Of a stretch of DNA of 64,000 bases, positions 1-8,723 are shown in pieces. Under the pieces are notes generated by a model. The model ran no database searches. It was not told the DNA's origin and saw nothing but the letters and a program-made list of their open reading frames with translations. Position 1 is the first letter of the stretch. Every line of letters begins with the position of its first letter. Location: the NCBI RefSeq assembly GCF_004340685.1, contig NZ_SLUN01000009.1, positions 46,950 to 110,949 on the forward strand, given 5' to 3'. The DNA comes from Hydrogenispora ethanolica (GTDB taxonomy: Bacteria > Bacillota > UBA4882 > UBA8346). The position numbers and the translations under genes were made by a program.

Positions 1-1130
1 TGGAGGAAGACGCTACGGAAGAAACCGCAGAAGACGCTGAGGAAGCTGTAGAGGAAGAATCTACGGAAGAGATCGCAGAGGATTCTGAGGAAGCCGTAGA
101 GGAAGAATCTACGGAAGAGATCGCAGAGGATTCTGAGGAAGCCGTAGAGGAAGAATCTACGGAAGAGATCGCAGAGGATTCTGAGGAAGCCGTAGAGGAA
201 GAATCTACGGAAGAGATCGCAGAGGATTCTGAGGAAGCCGTAGAGGAAGAATCTACGGAAGAGATCGCAGAGGATTCTGAGGAAGCCGTAGAGGAAGACG
301 CTACGGAAGAAACCGCAGAAGACGCTGAGGAAGCTGTAGAGGAAGAATCTACGGAAGAGATCGCAGAGGATTCTGAGGAAGCCGTAGAGGAAGACGCTAC
401 GGAAGAAACCGCAGAAGACGCTGAGGAAGCCGTAGAGGAAGACGCTACGGAAGAAACCGCAGAAGACGCTGAGGAAGCCGTAGAGGAAGAATCTACGGAA
501 GAGATCGCAGAGGATTCTGAGGAAGCCGTGGAAGAAGATGCTACGGAAGAATTAGAAGAAGATTCTGAGGAAGCCGTGGAGGAAGAATCTACGGAAGAAA
601 CCGCAGAAGACGCTGAGGAAGCCGTGGAAGAAGATGCTACGGAAGAGATCGCAGAGGATTCTGAGGAAGCTGTAGAGGAAGAATCTACGGAAGAGATCGC
701 AGAGGAAACTTCCGAAGAGGCCGCTCTCCCGAGTTCGGATGAGATTAACAAACAACTGAAACCAGTTTATTTTGATACCGATAAATTCAATATTCGTGCA
801 AACCAAGTCGCGGTTTTAGATAAAGCCATTGCGATTATCAAAGCCAACCCGCACTTGAAAGTGATCGCCATTGCCGGCAATTGCGACGAGCGGGGGACTT
901 CCAAGTATAATCTCGCTTTATCGGCGCGGCGCGCGCAAACGGTGAAACAATACTTCATCAATCATGGTATCGATGGTTCTCAGATCGTCATCTTTACATT
1001 CGGTGAAGCGCATCCCGCTAAAAAAGGTCATAACGAAGGTGCATGGAAATTTAACCGTCGAGTGGATATTCAAGTCTGGGAAGATGTCGTAACAGAGGCC
1101 CAGGTTTTGCAGACTGTCCATTTGGATTGA
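1..1130 (+). CDS. OmpA/Pal-family protein with acidic repeat linker (5' end outside window)
   Basis: The reading frame is open from base 3, so the start lies upstream of the window; about 375 residues are visible. Residues up to about 235 are a very acidic Glu/Asp/Ala/Ser/Thr repeat coded by 48-bp units. The last ~130 residues are an OmpA-like peptidoglycan-binding domain of Pal type: a VYFDTDKFNIR strand, then CDERGTSKYNLALSARRA, then a C-terminal NRRVDIQVWED. In the family this domain binds diaminopimelate-type peptidoglycan in the periplasm and anchors the outer membrane. The N-terminus (signal peptide or lipobox) cannot be seen, so lipoprotein status is unknown. An intrinsic terminator follows. 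Family assignment of the C-terminal domain is firm; the role of the acidic linker as a spacer or cation binder is inference. Confidence 0.85.
   Translation, partial: EEDATEETAEDAEEAVEEESTEEIAEDSEEAVEEESTEEIAEDSEEAVEEESTEEIAEDSEEAVEEESTEEIAEDSEEAVEEESTEEIAEDSEEAVEEDATEETAEDAEEAVEEESTEEIAEDSEEAVEEDATEETAEDAEEAVEEDATEETAEDAEEAVEEESTEEIAEDSEEAVEEDATEELEEDSEEAVEEESTEETAEDAEEAVEEDATEEIAEDSEEAVEEESTEEIAEETSEEAALPSSDEINKQLKPVYFDTDKFNIRANQVAVLDKAIAIIKANPHLKVIAIAGNCDERGTSKYNLALSARRAQTVKQYFINHGIDGSQIVIFTFGEAHPAKKGHNEGAWKFNRRVDIQVWEDVVTEAQVLQTVHLD
39..710 (+). repeat. 48-bp tandem repeat, 14 full units, in frame
   Basis: Fourteen complete 48-bp units run without a gap from 39 to 710, and part of another lies before 39. 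Each codes 16 residues. Two main versions alternate irregularly: EEAVEEESTEEIAEDS and EEAVEEDATEETAEDA. Units 39-278 are five near-identical copies of the first, and the last four units (519-710) are diverged. The mixed order suggests unequal recombination or slippage, so copy number probably varies between strains. Confidence 0.95.
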
Positions 1131-1151
1131 GTCTCTTTGCTGTAACAACGG

Positions 1152-1189
1152 GCTGCCGCAGATCACCTTCTGCGGCAGCTCTTTTTTAT
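1152..1189 (+). terminator. Intrinsic terminator after Pal-like gene
   Basis: A perfect 11-bp stem (gctgccgcaga / tctgcggcagc) with a six-base loop is followed by a T-rich run at 1180-1187. It begins 21 bases after the stop codon of the Pal-like gene. Confidence 0.9.
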
Positions 1190-1200
1190 TGACCTGTTGA

Positions 1201-1353
1201 GGGTTTGGCGACGGGGGGCGGTTGGCGGAGCTCACCAATGGCGGGGCGATAAAAAGCGGCTTGGTCCGGCCCATCCACTGGATTATCCGGTACCTGACGC
1301 CTTTGCTATTGCTCCTGATCTTCCTGAATTCGGTGGGGATCATGAAATTCTGA
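1201..1353 (+). pseudogene. C-terminal remnant resembling a Na+-dependent (NSS/SNF) transporter
   Basis: Between the terminator and msrA one frame reads about 50 codons, ending IRYLTPLLLLLIFLNSVGIM and then a stop. A basic turn followed by a final hydrophobic helix of this form is typical of the C-terminus of bacterial SNF-family sodium symporters. There is no start codon and a stop directly precedes the frame, so this would be a leftover of a deleted gene. A GC-rich inverted repeat without a T run (1366-1389) follows. Identification rests on one helix and is tentative. Confidence 0.35.
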
Positions 1354-1485
1354 AGCATCCGCAGAACCGGCCGCCCGAACGCGGCCGGTCGCGCTTTGGC
1401 TGCTTCTAACGATCCTGGACCATAGAATCGCTAGCGATCGTAAACACTATGGGAGAACACCAAATGACGAAGGAGGAGAGCAAGA

Positions 1486-1977
1486 ATGGCTGTGGCAATT
1501 TTCGGAGCGGGCTGCTTTTGGGGAGTGGAGGCTGCTTTTCGTGGGCTGGACGGAGTGACCGACACCGCGGTGGGGTATATGGGAGGCGATCTGGATCATC
1601 CCACTTATGAGGATGTATGTACCGACAGGACCGGCCATGCCGAAGTGGTCCGGGTCGAATACGATCCGGAACGCGTCTCCTACGAACAATTGCTGAAGAA
1701 GTTTTGGGAGATTCACGACCCGACCACCCTGAACCGGCAAGGACCGGATATCGGGACTCAATACCGTTCGGTCATTTTCTATGAAGATCAGATGCAGCAA
1801 GCCGCGGCGTCTGCCGCCAAAGCGGAACTGGAGCGCTCGGGGCGTTTCAGCCGTCCGGTCGTTACCGCGATCCTGCCGGCGGGTCCGTTTTGGCGGGCGG
1901 AGGAGTATCACCAACGTTACTTGGAAAAGCGGGGGCTCAAAGGCTGCGGCCTCCCCGGCCCGCAGGGAGCGGATTGA
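1486..1977 (+). CDS. msrA: Peptide methionine-S-sulfoxide reductase MsrA
   Basis: The 163-residue product reduces methionine-S-sulfoxide in oxidised proteins in the cytoplasm. The catalytic GAGCFWG motif is at residues 7-13, with Cys-10 the expected nucleophile. The YMGG, HAEVV (residue ~49) and GTQYRSVIF segments of the family follow. A strong ribosome site (aaggaggag) lies about seven bases before the ATG. The length is normal for a stand-alone MsrA with no fused MsrB domain. It appears monocistronic: a terminator and transporter remnant lie upstream, and a gene-free repeat region downstream. Confidence 0.96.
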   Translation: MAVAIFGAGCFWGVEAAFRGLDGVTDTAVGYMGGDLDHPTYEDVCTDRTGHAEVVRVEYDPERVSYEQLLKKFWEIHDPTTLNRQGPDIGTQYRSVIFYEDQMQQAAASAAKAELERSGRFSRPVVTAILPAGPFWRAEEYHQRYLEKRGLKGCGLPGPQGAD

Positions 1978-2364
1978 GGATTGCTACCGCGGGCGGGCTG
2001 TTTTCCTTGAAATTCACATTGCCGCCCCTCGGCGATACACTTCACGCGGAATGGTTTTCAGCCAAGCACGGCAGGAGATTTGGGAAACCGCCGCGAACTA
2101 AAAGCTGTGATAAACCCGGTCAAAAAAACCGGGAGGTCACAGCGATTGCTTGAAGCAAGTGATAAAGTCGTTTTAAAATTCTTTGGCAAGCTTATTTTTA
2201 TTTCCTCAACTTTCGCAGAGAAGAAAGTAATCGAGGCCATGTACATATAAGGATGAAAAGAAAAATAGAAACATATCCTGACAAACGGCTAAAAGCAGAT
2301 CTGGTGGAATGCAGAGGGGAAAACTTTTGGATGCTTGTTCCTTTGGCCCACGGTTCCGGCGGCG

Positions 2365-2394
2365 GGTTACTTTTTTGGCGGCAAAAAAGTAACC
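2365..2394. repeat. Perfect 12-bp-stem palindrome
   Basis: ggttactttttt and aaaaaagtaacc pair perfectly around a ggcggc loop, and a short A run follows. It could act as a bidirectional terminator-like hairpin. It also explains the GYFF/KKVT-type short frames on both strands, which are not genes. Confidence 0.8.
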
Positions 2395-2539
2395 AAAAAA
2401 ACCGTTGGATTCGGCCTTATCCATCCATGGGGCCTCATCTTTACGACTTCCTGTCGCTGAGAACCTACGGATTCCAAACCTTATACGGTATACTGATCTT
2501 AGAATTAAATAATAACCGTAGTAGCCAGAGGGGGGTCTC

Positions 2540-2882
2540 CCTCATTCATTCCGGTTCTTGAACGTCTTCGCCATCCCTGGCCTTCTGCCTGGCAACCAAG
2601 TTATGGCTTCCGTTCCCGACCGCTGTTTTTCATCCAGGAAAAGAAGCGGCGCCGTCTCCCTCCATAGAGACGGGTGCGATTCGTTTTTTTGGTTTTTTTA
2701 TCAAACTCAAATGCCGAAAGGAGCTTTTATCTTTCGAAAACAGTACCCGCCTTCAGGGAAGAAGGCGGACGACGCATATTTTCGCGGATGAAAAACTGCG
2801 GTCGTCAGCGGAAGCCTACACTTAGTTGCCAGGCAGAATGCCATGGATGGCGACGGCATGCTAGAACCCCGGATGAATGAGG
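2540..2882. repeat. Large imperfect inverted repeat, arms about 115 bp
   Basis: The stretch 2540-2655 is complementary, with scattered mismatches, to 2766-2882. Shared words read from each end include cctcattcat, ttctgcctggcaac, ggcttccg and tttttcatcc. The unpaired centre is about 110 bases. Transcribed, it would fold into a long hairpin. No coding potential is seen. Confidence 0.8.
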
Positions 2883-3292
2883 AGGCCTTGGAACCTCGGT
2901 TCCAAGTGGGCGGTTTCCAAAGGGTGTCCCACTACACCCTTTGGTCCTGGGGTCAGGACATGGAAGTCCAAAAAATCGGCTTCGCCAGGAAGGCGATAAA
3001 AGCCGATGGTGTGGGGGCAGGAATAGCCCCCATCGGCTTTCTGTCGCTTAAATCATTGCTTGTTTTTTTACATGGAAGCCCAGTTACTTATTTTTTATAT
3101 GTCAAGCTGATTTATTGTCATGATGCTATACCGAATTATTTTAAGGATTTACTGGTAAATTTGATCTACGAAAGTTGAGTTATTTCGAAAGACTTTATCC
3201 CCATGGCTTCTAAAAATCAAACGGTCGGGCGCCGGACGCTTCTTCTCGTGAAAGACGGGGGACAGCCTCCGCTGCGGCCGGCGATTGGGTGA

Positions 3293-5020
3293 GTGCGCAT
3301 GGATCGTCATGATTTAGCCCGGATCTTCAATGAGATTGGAACCTTCCTGGAACTGCAGGGGGAGAATCCTTTCAAATCCCGCGCCTATTACAATGCAGCC
3401 CGGACCATTGAAAATCTCAACGTCGAGCTGGAAGAGCTGGCCCGCGAAGGACGTTTGGGGGAGATCCCCGGCTTTGGCCCGGCAATCATCCAAAAGATCA
3501 GCGAGTGGTTCCAGACCGGAACCATTGCCTATTATGAGAACCTCAAACGCGCCATTCCGTCCGGATTAGTGGAATTGCTGGGGGTCCCGGGTCTCGGGCC
3601 CAAAAAGATCAGCCAGGTCCATCAAACGTTGGGCATCGCCAGCCTCGAGGAGTTGGAGGAGGCTTGCGAAGCGAACCGGCTGGCCGGTTTGCCGGGCTTC
3701 GGCGCCAAAACCCAGGAGAAGATCGTCGCCGGGATCCGTTTCCTCAAGGAACACCGCGGGGAATACCTGCTCTATGAGGCGCTGGCTCAGGGCCTGGCGC
3801 TCCGGGAACAATTGGCCGGACATCCCCTGGTGGAACGGGTTGAACTGGCCGGAAGTTGCCGGCGCTTCAAAGAGATCGTCAAGGATCTGGACCTGGTGGC
3901 CGGGACGGCGGATCCCGACGCCGTCATCCAGTTCTTCCAGCAGCTTCCCGAGGTGGCGCAGGTGGTGGCCAGCGGTTCCACCAAAAGCACGGTGGTGTTG
4001 CATTCGGGGATCAATGTCGACCTGCGGGTGGTCGCGCCGCGGGAGTTTTCCCATGCTTTGCAGCATTTCACTGGCAGCAAGGAACATAATACGGCCCTGC
4101 GGCATCTGGCCAAGGAACAAGGCTATAAAGTCAACGAATACGGCCTTTTCCAAGCCGACGAGCCCCGCTACTGCCGGGATGAGGCCGCGCTTTACGAGGC
4201 GCTGGGTCTGCGCTATATTCCGCCCGAACTCCGCGAGAACTTGGGAGAGCTGGAAGCGGCCGCGGAGGGACGATTGCCGCGCCTGGTGGAGGCCGGGGAC
4301 CTGCGCGGCTTGTTTCATATCCATACCACTTACAGTGACGGCGGAAACACGCTGCGGGAGCTGCTCCTGGCCGCCCAGGAAAGGGGCTACGCCTACCTCG
4401 GCGTCAGCGACCATAGCCAGGCGGCGGTTTATGCCCACGGCCTGACCCGGGAGAAACTGCTCCTGCAATGGGCGGAGATCGACCGCTTGAATGAGGAGTT
4501 TCCCGGATTCCGGATCTTCAAGGGCATCGAGGCCGATATCCTGCCCAGCGGCGAATTGGATTACGATCGGGATTCCCTTTGCCGCTTCGACTTTGTGATC
4601 GGTTCGATCCACTCGCAATTCCGGATGAGCCGCGCCGAGATGACCGGACGGCTGCTGAAGGCGATGGATAATCCATTCCTGACGATGCTGGGTCACCCCA
4701 CCGGCCGGATCTTGCTGGGACGGCCCGGGTATGAGGTCGATCTGGAACCGATCATCGCCAAGGCGGCGGAGCGGCGGATCGTCATCGAATTGAATGCCAA
4801 TCCGTACCGGCTGGACTTGGACTGGCGTTGGTGCCGCCGGGCCAAAGAGCTGGGAGTGATGCTGGCAGTCAATCCGGACGCCCATAGCGTGGCTGAGTTG
4901 GACCTGGCCCGCCGGAGCCTGCCGTTGGCCCGCAAGGGGTGGCTCGAGGCGAAGGACCTTTTGAATACGCGCAGCACAGCCGAGATCGTCCAGTATCTGG
5001 CGGAGAAGAAACCGGACTAG
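3293..5020 (+). CDS. polX: DNA polymerase X with C-terminal PHP domain
   Basis: The 575-residue protein is a family-X DNA polymerase/3'-5' exonuclease for gap filling in base-excision repair. N-terminal helix-hairpin-helix motifs are visible (IPGFGP around residue 57, VPGLGP around 97). The nucleotidyltransferase core has GSCRR near residue 186 and the metal-binding DLDLV ten residues later, with VDLRVV as third acidic site. The PHP domain starts near residue 337 with HIHTTYSDGG, and continues with VSDHSQ, GIEADI, GSIHSQF, GHPTG and NPDAHS, so its metal ligands appear complete. The length matches the usual ~570 residues. Start may be GTG 3293 or ATG 3299; neither has a strong ribosome site. 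Confidence 0.95.
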   Translation: MRMDRHDLARIFNEIGTFLELQGENPFKSRAYYNAARTIENLNVELEELAREGRLGEIPGFGPAIIQKISEWFQTGTIAYYENLKRAIPSGLVELLGVPGLGPKKISQVHQTLGIASLEELEEACEANRLAGLPGFGAKTQEKIVAGIRFLKEHRGEYLLYEALAQGLALREQLAGHPLVERVELAGSCRRFKEIVKDLDLVAGTADPDAVIQFFQQLPEVAQVVASGSTKSTVVLHSGINVDLRVVAPREFSHALQHFTGSKEHNTALRHLAKEQGYKVNEYGLFQADEPRYCRDEAALYEALGLRYIPPELRENLGELEAAAEGRLPRLVEAGDLRGLFHIHTTYSDGGNTLRELLLAAQERGYAYLGVSDHSQAAVYAHGLTREKLLLQWAEIDRLNEEFPGFRIFKGIEADILPSGELDYDRDSLCRFDFVIGSIHSQFRMSRAEMTGRLLKAMDNPFLTMLGHPTGRILLGRPGYEVDLEPIIAKAAERRIVIELNANPYRLDLDWRWCRRAKELGVMLAVNPDAHSVAELDLARRSLPLARKGWLEAKDLLNTRSTAEIVQYLAEKKPD

Positions 5021-5107
5021 GAATGGAGCGGAGGGAGGGTTCTGAGAAAGGCTGCCGTGATATCGGGTCCGGATCAAGAAAAGCTTTAAGTTGGGACGGG
5101 TCTCTGA

Positions 5108-5113
5108 TATAAT
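5108..5113 (+). promoter_or_regulatory. Possible -10 element upstream of hisG
   Basis: A TATAAT hexamer lies about 140 bases before hisG in the otherwise empty 5021-5251 gap. No good -35 is found at 16-18 bp spacing (a TTGGGA is only 11 bp away), so the call is weak. Confidence 0.25.
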
Positions 5114-5251
5114 AATACAAATATGTTTTTGGAAATACCTTGGCGGAAGTGCGAGGGTCTCCTCGGATTTTATGAGCTTCCTGAATTTCCGGGAAATCCG
5201 CGCATTTTTTTCTGAAACCACGGTATTGATTTATAAAGGAGTGATTGATGC

Positions 5252-6121
5252 ATGGAACTCAAACTGGGTTTGCCGAAGGGCAGCTTACAGGAGTCGACAT
5301 TCAGGCTTTTCAAAAAGGCGGGTTTTAATATCTCCGCCAACGAACGCTCCTATTACCCGGGGATCGACGATCCGGAGCTCGATGGGATGCTCATCCGGGC
5401 GCAGGAGATGTCCCGCTATGTCGAGGAAGGCGTGCTGGATGTGGGTATTACCGGGAACGACTGGATTCTCGACAATCATTCGGATGTGGTGGCCGTGGCC
5501 GATCTGGTCTATTCCAAGCAGACCCTGACCCCCTGCCGCTGGGTGCTGGCGGTGCCCAATGATTCGCCGTTCAATAAGGCGGAGGATCTGGACGGGAAAC
5601 GGATTGCCACCGAACTGATCCACGTCACGGAGGATTATTTTGCCGCCAAAGGGGTGCAGGCCGAGATCGAGTTCTCCTGGGGCGCCACGGAGGTCAAACC
5701 GCCGGTGCTGGCCGACGCGATCGTCGAGATCACCGAGACCGGCAGCTCGCTCAGAGCCAACAAACTGCGGATCATCGATACGGTGCTCCAGGTCAAGAAC
5801 CAGCTCATCGCCAACCGGAGCGCCTGGGAAGATCCTTGGAAACGGCAGAAGATCGAGAACATCGCGATGCTGCTGAAAGGGGCCTTGATGGCCGAAGGCA
5901 AGGTCGGATTGAAGATGAATGTGGAGCAGAAGAATGTCCCCCTGGTCATGGAGATCCTGGATTCACTGAAGAATCCAACCGTGTCGCAACTGTCCGACCC
6001 CGATTGGGTGGCCTTGGAAGTGATCACCGATGAACGGGTGGTCCGCGACCTGATTCCCAGGCTGAAACGCGCCGGGGCGCAGGGGATCGTCGAGTATCCG
6101 CTGAATAAGGTGATTTACTAG
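5252..6121 (+). CDS. hisG: ATP phosphoribosyltransferase, long form (HisG)
   Basis: The 289-residue enzyme catalyses the first step of histidine synthesis, joining ATP and PRPP. It begins [13 protein letters not shown] and contains DVGITGNDW (residues ~60-68), the PRPP-site segment [17 protein letters not shown] (~residue 160) and a C-terminal regulatory domain (KMNVEQKNV to PLNKVIY). This is the long, self-contained form that senses histidine and does not need HisZ. The ribosome site aaaggag is 10 bases before the ATG. No other his gene lies within the window, so hisG is separated from any his operon here. Confidence 0.95.
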   Translation: MELKLGLPKGSLQESTFRLFKKAGFNISANERSYYPGIDDPELDGMLIRAQEMSRYVEEGVLDVGITGNDWILDNHSDVVAVADLVYSKQTLTPCRWVLAVPNDSPFNKAEDLDGKRIATELIHVTEDYFAAKGVQAEIEFSWGATEVKPPVLADAIVEITETGSSLRANKLRIIDTVLQVKNQLIANRSAWEDPWKRQKIENIAMLLKGALMAEGKVGLKMNVEQKNVPLVMEILDSLKNPTVSQLSDPDWVALEVITDERVVRDLIPRLKRAGAQGIVEYPLNKVIY

Positions 6122-6215
6122 CACCGGCGGGATTTCCCGGTATGCGACAAAAAAGCATGGCTTTGGTGGCGGGGTCTCCTCGCCATTTATTTTTCAGCAG
6201 GTTTTGGGAAGCCAG

Positions 6216-6248
6216 TGATCAACCCCGGCCTTCGGACGGGGTTGATCA
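6216..6248. repeat. Perfect 11-bp-stem hairpin between hisG and peptidase gene
   Basis: tgatcaacccc pairs exactly with ggggttgatca around an 11-base loop containing cttcgg. No T run follows, so it is not a classical terminator. The stem resembles the ccggggtttatcac part of the GTGATAAAGTC repeat family and may be a remnant of it. Confidence 0.65.
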
Positions 6249-6308
6249 GGACGTTTTTGGGACGGCCGGGAGACGGCCGCGAAACCAGTCAGCAGGAGGG
6301 AACGGACC

Positions 6309-7502
6309 ATGGCGTTTGCTATTCTTGAATATCAGGACCGGTTGAAAAGGCTCCGTCAGGCGCTGGCGGAGCAAGGGGCCGATCTGGCGTTGTTGTCGCA
6401 GAATTCGGATATCTATTATTATTCCGGCTCGGTGGCGCCGTTGTATCTGGCGGTCCCGGCCCTGGCGGAGCCATTTCTGCTGGCCCGCAAGGCGGAACAG
6501 CGGATCCGTGAGGAAGCGGCCCATCTGCCCTTGGAACTTTTTCAAAGCACCAAGGATTTGAAGGCCATCTTGGAGCGGCGCGGCTTGGGCCGGACGCGCC
6601 GGATCGGGTTTACGCTCGACACTATCAGTTATGCGTCGGTCAGCCGTTGGCTGGCGCTATTCGAAGCGGCGGAGCCGGTCGATCTCTCCTGGGAGATCCG
6701 GGCGGCCCGCTGGGTCAAGTCGAAGGCGGAGATCGCGGTCCTGGCCAGGGCCGGAGCGATCATGGCGGAGCTGCCGGAATGGGTCCGCGCCTCTTTCCGG
6801 CCGGGAATCTCCGAACTCGAGCTCAGCGCGATGCTGGAAGGCTCCATGCGGAGCCGGGGCCACGCCGGATTGGTGCGTTGCCGGCGGGAAGGCATCGAGA
6901 TGGGCATGGGCGTCTGCTCGGCCGGGGCGAGCGCACTGGCGGGAACCAAGTTTGACGGCGTTTGCGCTGGAGCCGGGACTGCGCCGGCGGTACCTTATGG
7001 CGCCTGCGGCAAAAGGATTCAACCGGGAGAACCGGTGGTGTTGGATTACGCCTTTAACCTCGAGGGTTATCACATCGACCAGACCCGGCTTTGCTGTTGG
7101 GGCGAGCCCCCCGCCGCGGTGCGCGAGGCCTATGCGGCCATGCTTCAGGTGGAGCAACGGGCGCTGGCGACGATGCGGCCGGGCGCCGGTTGGGGCGAGG
7201 TTTACGATGCGGCTTGCCGCCTGGCGGCGGAGTTGGGATATGAAAGGGAGTTTATGGGGCTGGGCGCCGAGAAGGTGCGGTTTGTGGGGCACGGGATCGG
7301 CCTGGAATTGGATGAGCCGCCTTTTTTAGCGCTGAAGCAGGAACGGCGCTTGGAGGCGGGGATGGTGGCGGCAGTCGAGCCTAAGGTCTCCTTGCCCGGG
7401 GTCGGTGTGATCGGGATCGAAGATACGGTGGTGGTCCGCGAGAATGGGGTGGAGTTACTGACGACCTGTGCCCCGGAGATGATTATCATCCCCCATCCTT
7501 AA
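6309..7502 (+). CDS. M24-family metallopeptidase (Xaa-Pro peptidase-like)
   Basis: The 397-residue protein has the creatinase N-domain (NSDIYYYSG near residue 35) followed by a pita-bread M24 peptidase domain. The five metal-ligand positions are all recognisable: the Asp of LDYAF, the Asp of HIDQTR, the His of GHGIGLELDEPP, the Glu of AVEPK and the Glu of IGIEDT. It probably cleaves Xaa-Pro dipeptides or short peptides in the cytoplasm; the actual substrate cannot be told. A good ribosome site (aggaggg) precedes the ATG. A second M24 gene starts at 63112. This one is not linked to aro genes or efp. Confidence 0.9.
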   Translation: MAFAILEYQDRLKRLRQALAEQGADLALLSQNSDIYYYSGSVAPLYLAVPALAEPFLLARKAEQRIREEAAHLPLELFQSTKDLKAILERRGLGRTRRIGFTLDTISYASVSRWLALFEAAEPVDLSWEIRAARWVKSKAEIAVLARAGAIMAELPEWVRASFRPGISELELSAMLEGSMRSRGHAGLVRCRREGIEMGMGVCSAGASALAGTKFDGVCAGAGTAPAVPYGACGKRIQPGEPVVLDYAFNLEGYHIDQTRLCCWGEPPAAVREAYAAMLQVEQRALATMRPGAGWGEVYDAACRLAAELGYEREFMGLGAEKVRFVGHGIGLELDEPPFLALKQERRLEAGMVAAVEPKVSLPGVGVIGIEDTVVVRENGVELLTTCAPEMIIIPHP

Positions 7503-7565
7503 ACCGGAATATTATCGGCGGCTCCCTCGTAGGATGTGGTGAAAATGAACGAGGGGGGAAGGCGG

Positions 7566-7880
7566 ATGAAGAGTCTGGAGATCAAGCGGATCGGAGGCGG
7601 GTCGTGTTTCCGGTTTGGCTTTGCAGTCGGGATCGTTGTCGGATTGGTGACTTGCATTGTATTATTGGTCGCCCGAATTTCGCTCCGGGAGATCGGGATC
7701 GAGTTGGGGACGGTGGCGCCCACTTCGGGAGCGCTGCAGGTGGGAGCGGCGGTTGCCGGAGTGATCATTGCCAGCCTGGCGGCCGGACTGATCACCGGGG
7801 CGGGCGGCGCTATCCTGGCGTTTATCTATAACGTGTTCGCAGCCACTGTCGGCGGGATCCAGCTCAAAGTAGACGAGTAA
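7566..7880 (+). CDS. Small membrane protein, DUF3566-like
   Basis: The 104-residue protein has two hydrophobic segments (about residues 17-38 and 62-88) and ends IYNVFAATVGGIQLKV. The AxxYN-A-GGI pattern after a second helix resembles the DUF3566 family of small membrane proteins. ATG 7566 is chosen because gaggggggaag sits just upstream; a GTG at 7536 would add ten residues. It lies 63 bases after the peptidase gene on the same strand and may be co-transcribed with it. Function is unknown. Confidence 0.7.
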   Translation: MKSLEIKRIGGGSCFRFGFAVGIVVGLVTCIVLLVARISLREIGIELGTVAPTSGALQVGAAVAGVIIASLAAGLITGAGGAILAFIYNVFAATVGGIQLKVDE

Positions 7881-8071
7881 CGCCGACGCCGGTTGCCGGA
7901 GATTTTCTCTTATCCAACTGACCATTCTTACGGCGGTGTTCTTCAATTCACTGCGAATCAAGCGAGAGGCGGTATGCGATGCCGCCTATATTTATGGCCG
8001 CGGCCGGAAAGACTTTCGGGTGGTGCGGCTCCTGGTGGAAAGAGCAGGGAGGACGCGCGCAAAGAACCGAC

Positions 8072-8100
8072 TTGTTTTCATTGTAAATTTGGGATATAAT
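8072..8100 (+). promoter_or_regulatory. Sigma-A-type promoter (TTGTTT-17-TATAAT)
   Basis: TTGTTT at 8072-8077 and a perfect TATAAT at 8095-8100 are separated by 17 bp. The next gene on this strand starts at 8362, so the transcript would have a long leader of about 255 bases. That leader includes a 7-bp pairing (tcgggcg near 8110 with cgcccga near 8155). Confidence 0.65.
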
Positions 8101-8361
8101 TGGATTACTTCGGGCGGAATAATCAAATCCAACGAATGCTTAGTATGGGAATCGCCCGATTGCACAACCCGGTTCTTGAACGTACAGGTGCGTAGCGGTA
8201 TATTCCCGGATTCGGGAGACGAAAAAGTTCAATGGTTGGGGCTTATTGATAATTTCTGAATGGGAATAGGGTCAAGCTTTTTAGCTGCTTCAAAAAATAG
8301 ATAGAGAGAATGTCTGCAGTAAGGACTCGGGTATCGGTTGGGGTTAGAAGGGGTTGGGGGA
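8101..8361 (+). other. Leader region without a gene
   Basis: Between the promoter at 8072-8100 and the small gene at 8362 no open frame is convincing. Two possible stems are seen: tcgggcg with cgcccga, and a tcccggattcggga hairpin near 8200. No known riboswitch consensus was recognised. Confidence 0.4.
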
Positions 8362-8568
8362 ATGGAGCGACTCGTTGATCGCCTCCGTGAACTGCTGGAA
8401 CAACTGCGCGCTTTGGGCTATCATCCGTTCCAGGTTAAACAGATCATTGAGGACACGCTGGGAAAGACCGATTTGGAGTCTCTCTCCGGCCAGGAACAGG
8501 AGCAGCTTGCGAAAGCGCTCGAAGAGTATGTTAAGTTTGCCTTGAAATGCCGTTCGGTACGCCGTTGA
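8362..8568 (+). CDS. Small conserved protein, paralogue of the 14006 product
   Basis: The product is 68 residues, starting MERLVDRLRELLEQL. I do not recognise a named family. It shares a clear pattern with the product at 14006-14209: LGYHxFQxKQII, then a DL-LS segment, EQ, and LEEYVxFAxKC near the C-terminus. It is helical, soluble and charged. ATG 8362 is chosen over an in-frame TTG at 8338 because the homologous part starts here. The gene stands alone behind a good promoter and overlaps a terminator-like hairpin at its 3' end. Having two copies in 6 kb suggests a duplicated regulatory or adaptor protein, but that is inference. Confidence 0.75.
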   Translation: MERLVDRLRELLEQLRALGYHPFQVKQIIEDTLGKTDLESLSGQEQEQLAKALEEYVKFALKCRSVRR

Positions 8569-8592
8569 TACCTGAGGGGCATTTTTTGTTTT
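8545..8592 (+). terminator. Terminator-like hairpin at end of small gene
   Basis: aaatgcc inside the last codons pairs with ggcattt at 8579-8585, and T-rich sequence follows. The loop is long (about 27 bases), so efficiency is uncertain. Confidence 0.45.
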
Positions 8593-8723
8593 CAGCCCGC
8601 CTCATCCAATGTTGCGAAAGACTCCCGGAATTTGGAGGGTTCTTTCGCTCCGCGCTTCCCCAAATACCCCTCAAAGAGGAATGGTTCCGACTCGCGGGCC
8701 GATGAAACAGCTGACGGAGTCAG

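Larger units (their letters stand above)
2206..3178. repeat. 973-bp block bounded by 10-bp inverted repeat, possible non-autonomous element
   Basis: TCAACTTTCG at 2206-2215 and CGAAAGTTGA at 3169-3178 are exact inverted copies. They sit inside the two halves of a GTGATAAAGTC/GACTTTATC element found whole elsewhere in the window. The simplest reading is that something inserted into that element. No transposase is coded inside. No flanking target duplication was identified. Confidence 0.45.
1978..3292. other. Gene-free repeat island between msrA and polX
   Basis: No frame here has a credible start, ribosome site and recognisable protein. The stretch is made of palindromic elements: the left half of a GTGATAAAGTC-type element (2103-2215), a bounded block (2206-3178) with a perfect palindrome and a large inverted repeat, further hairpins at 2917-2944 (perfect 11-bp stem) and 2998-3040, and the right half of the same element at about 3169-3212. 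The short frames on either strand are products of these palindromes. Confidence 0.7.

Noticed and set aside
2253-2561. 102-codon frame coding a GGLLFWRQKSN segment
   Set aside because: It is produced by the perfect palindrome at 2365-2394; there is no ribosome site and no credible family.
3566-5221. 551-codon open frame on the minus strand
   Set aside because: It lies opposite polX, whose domains and catalytic residues are complete, and shows only shadow composition (many Gln/His/Arg) with no family motif.
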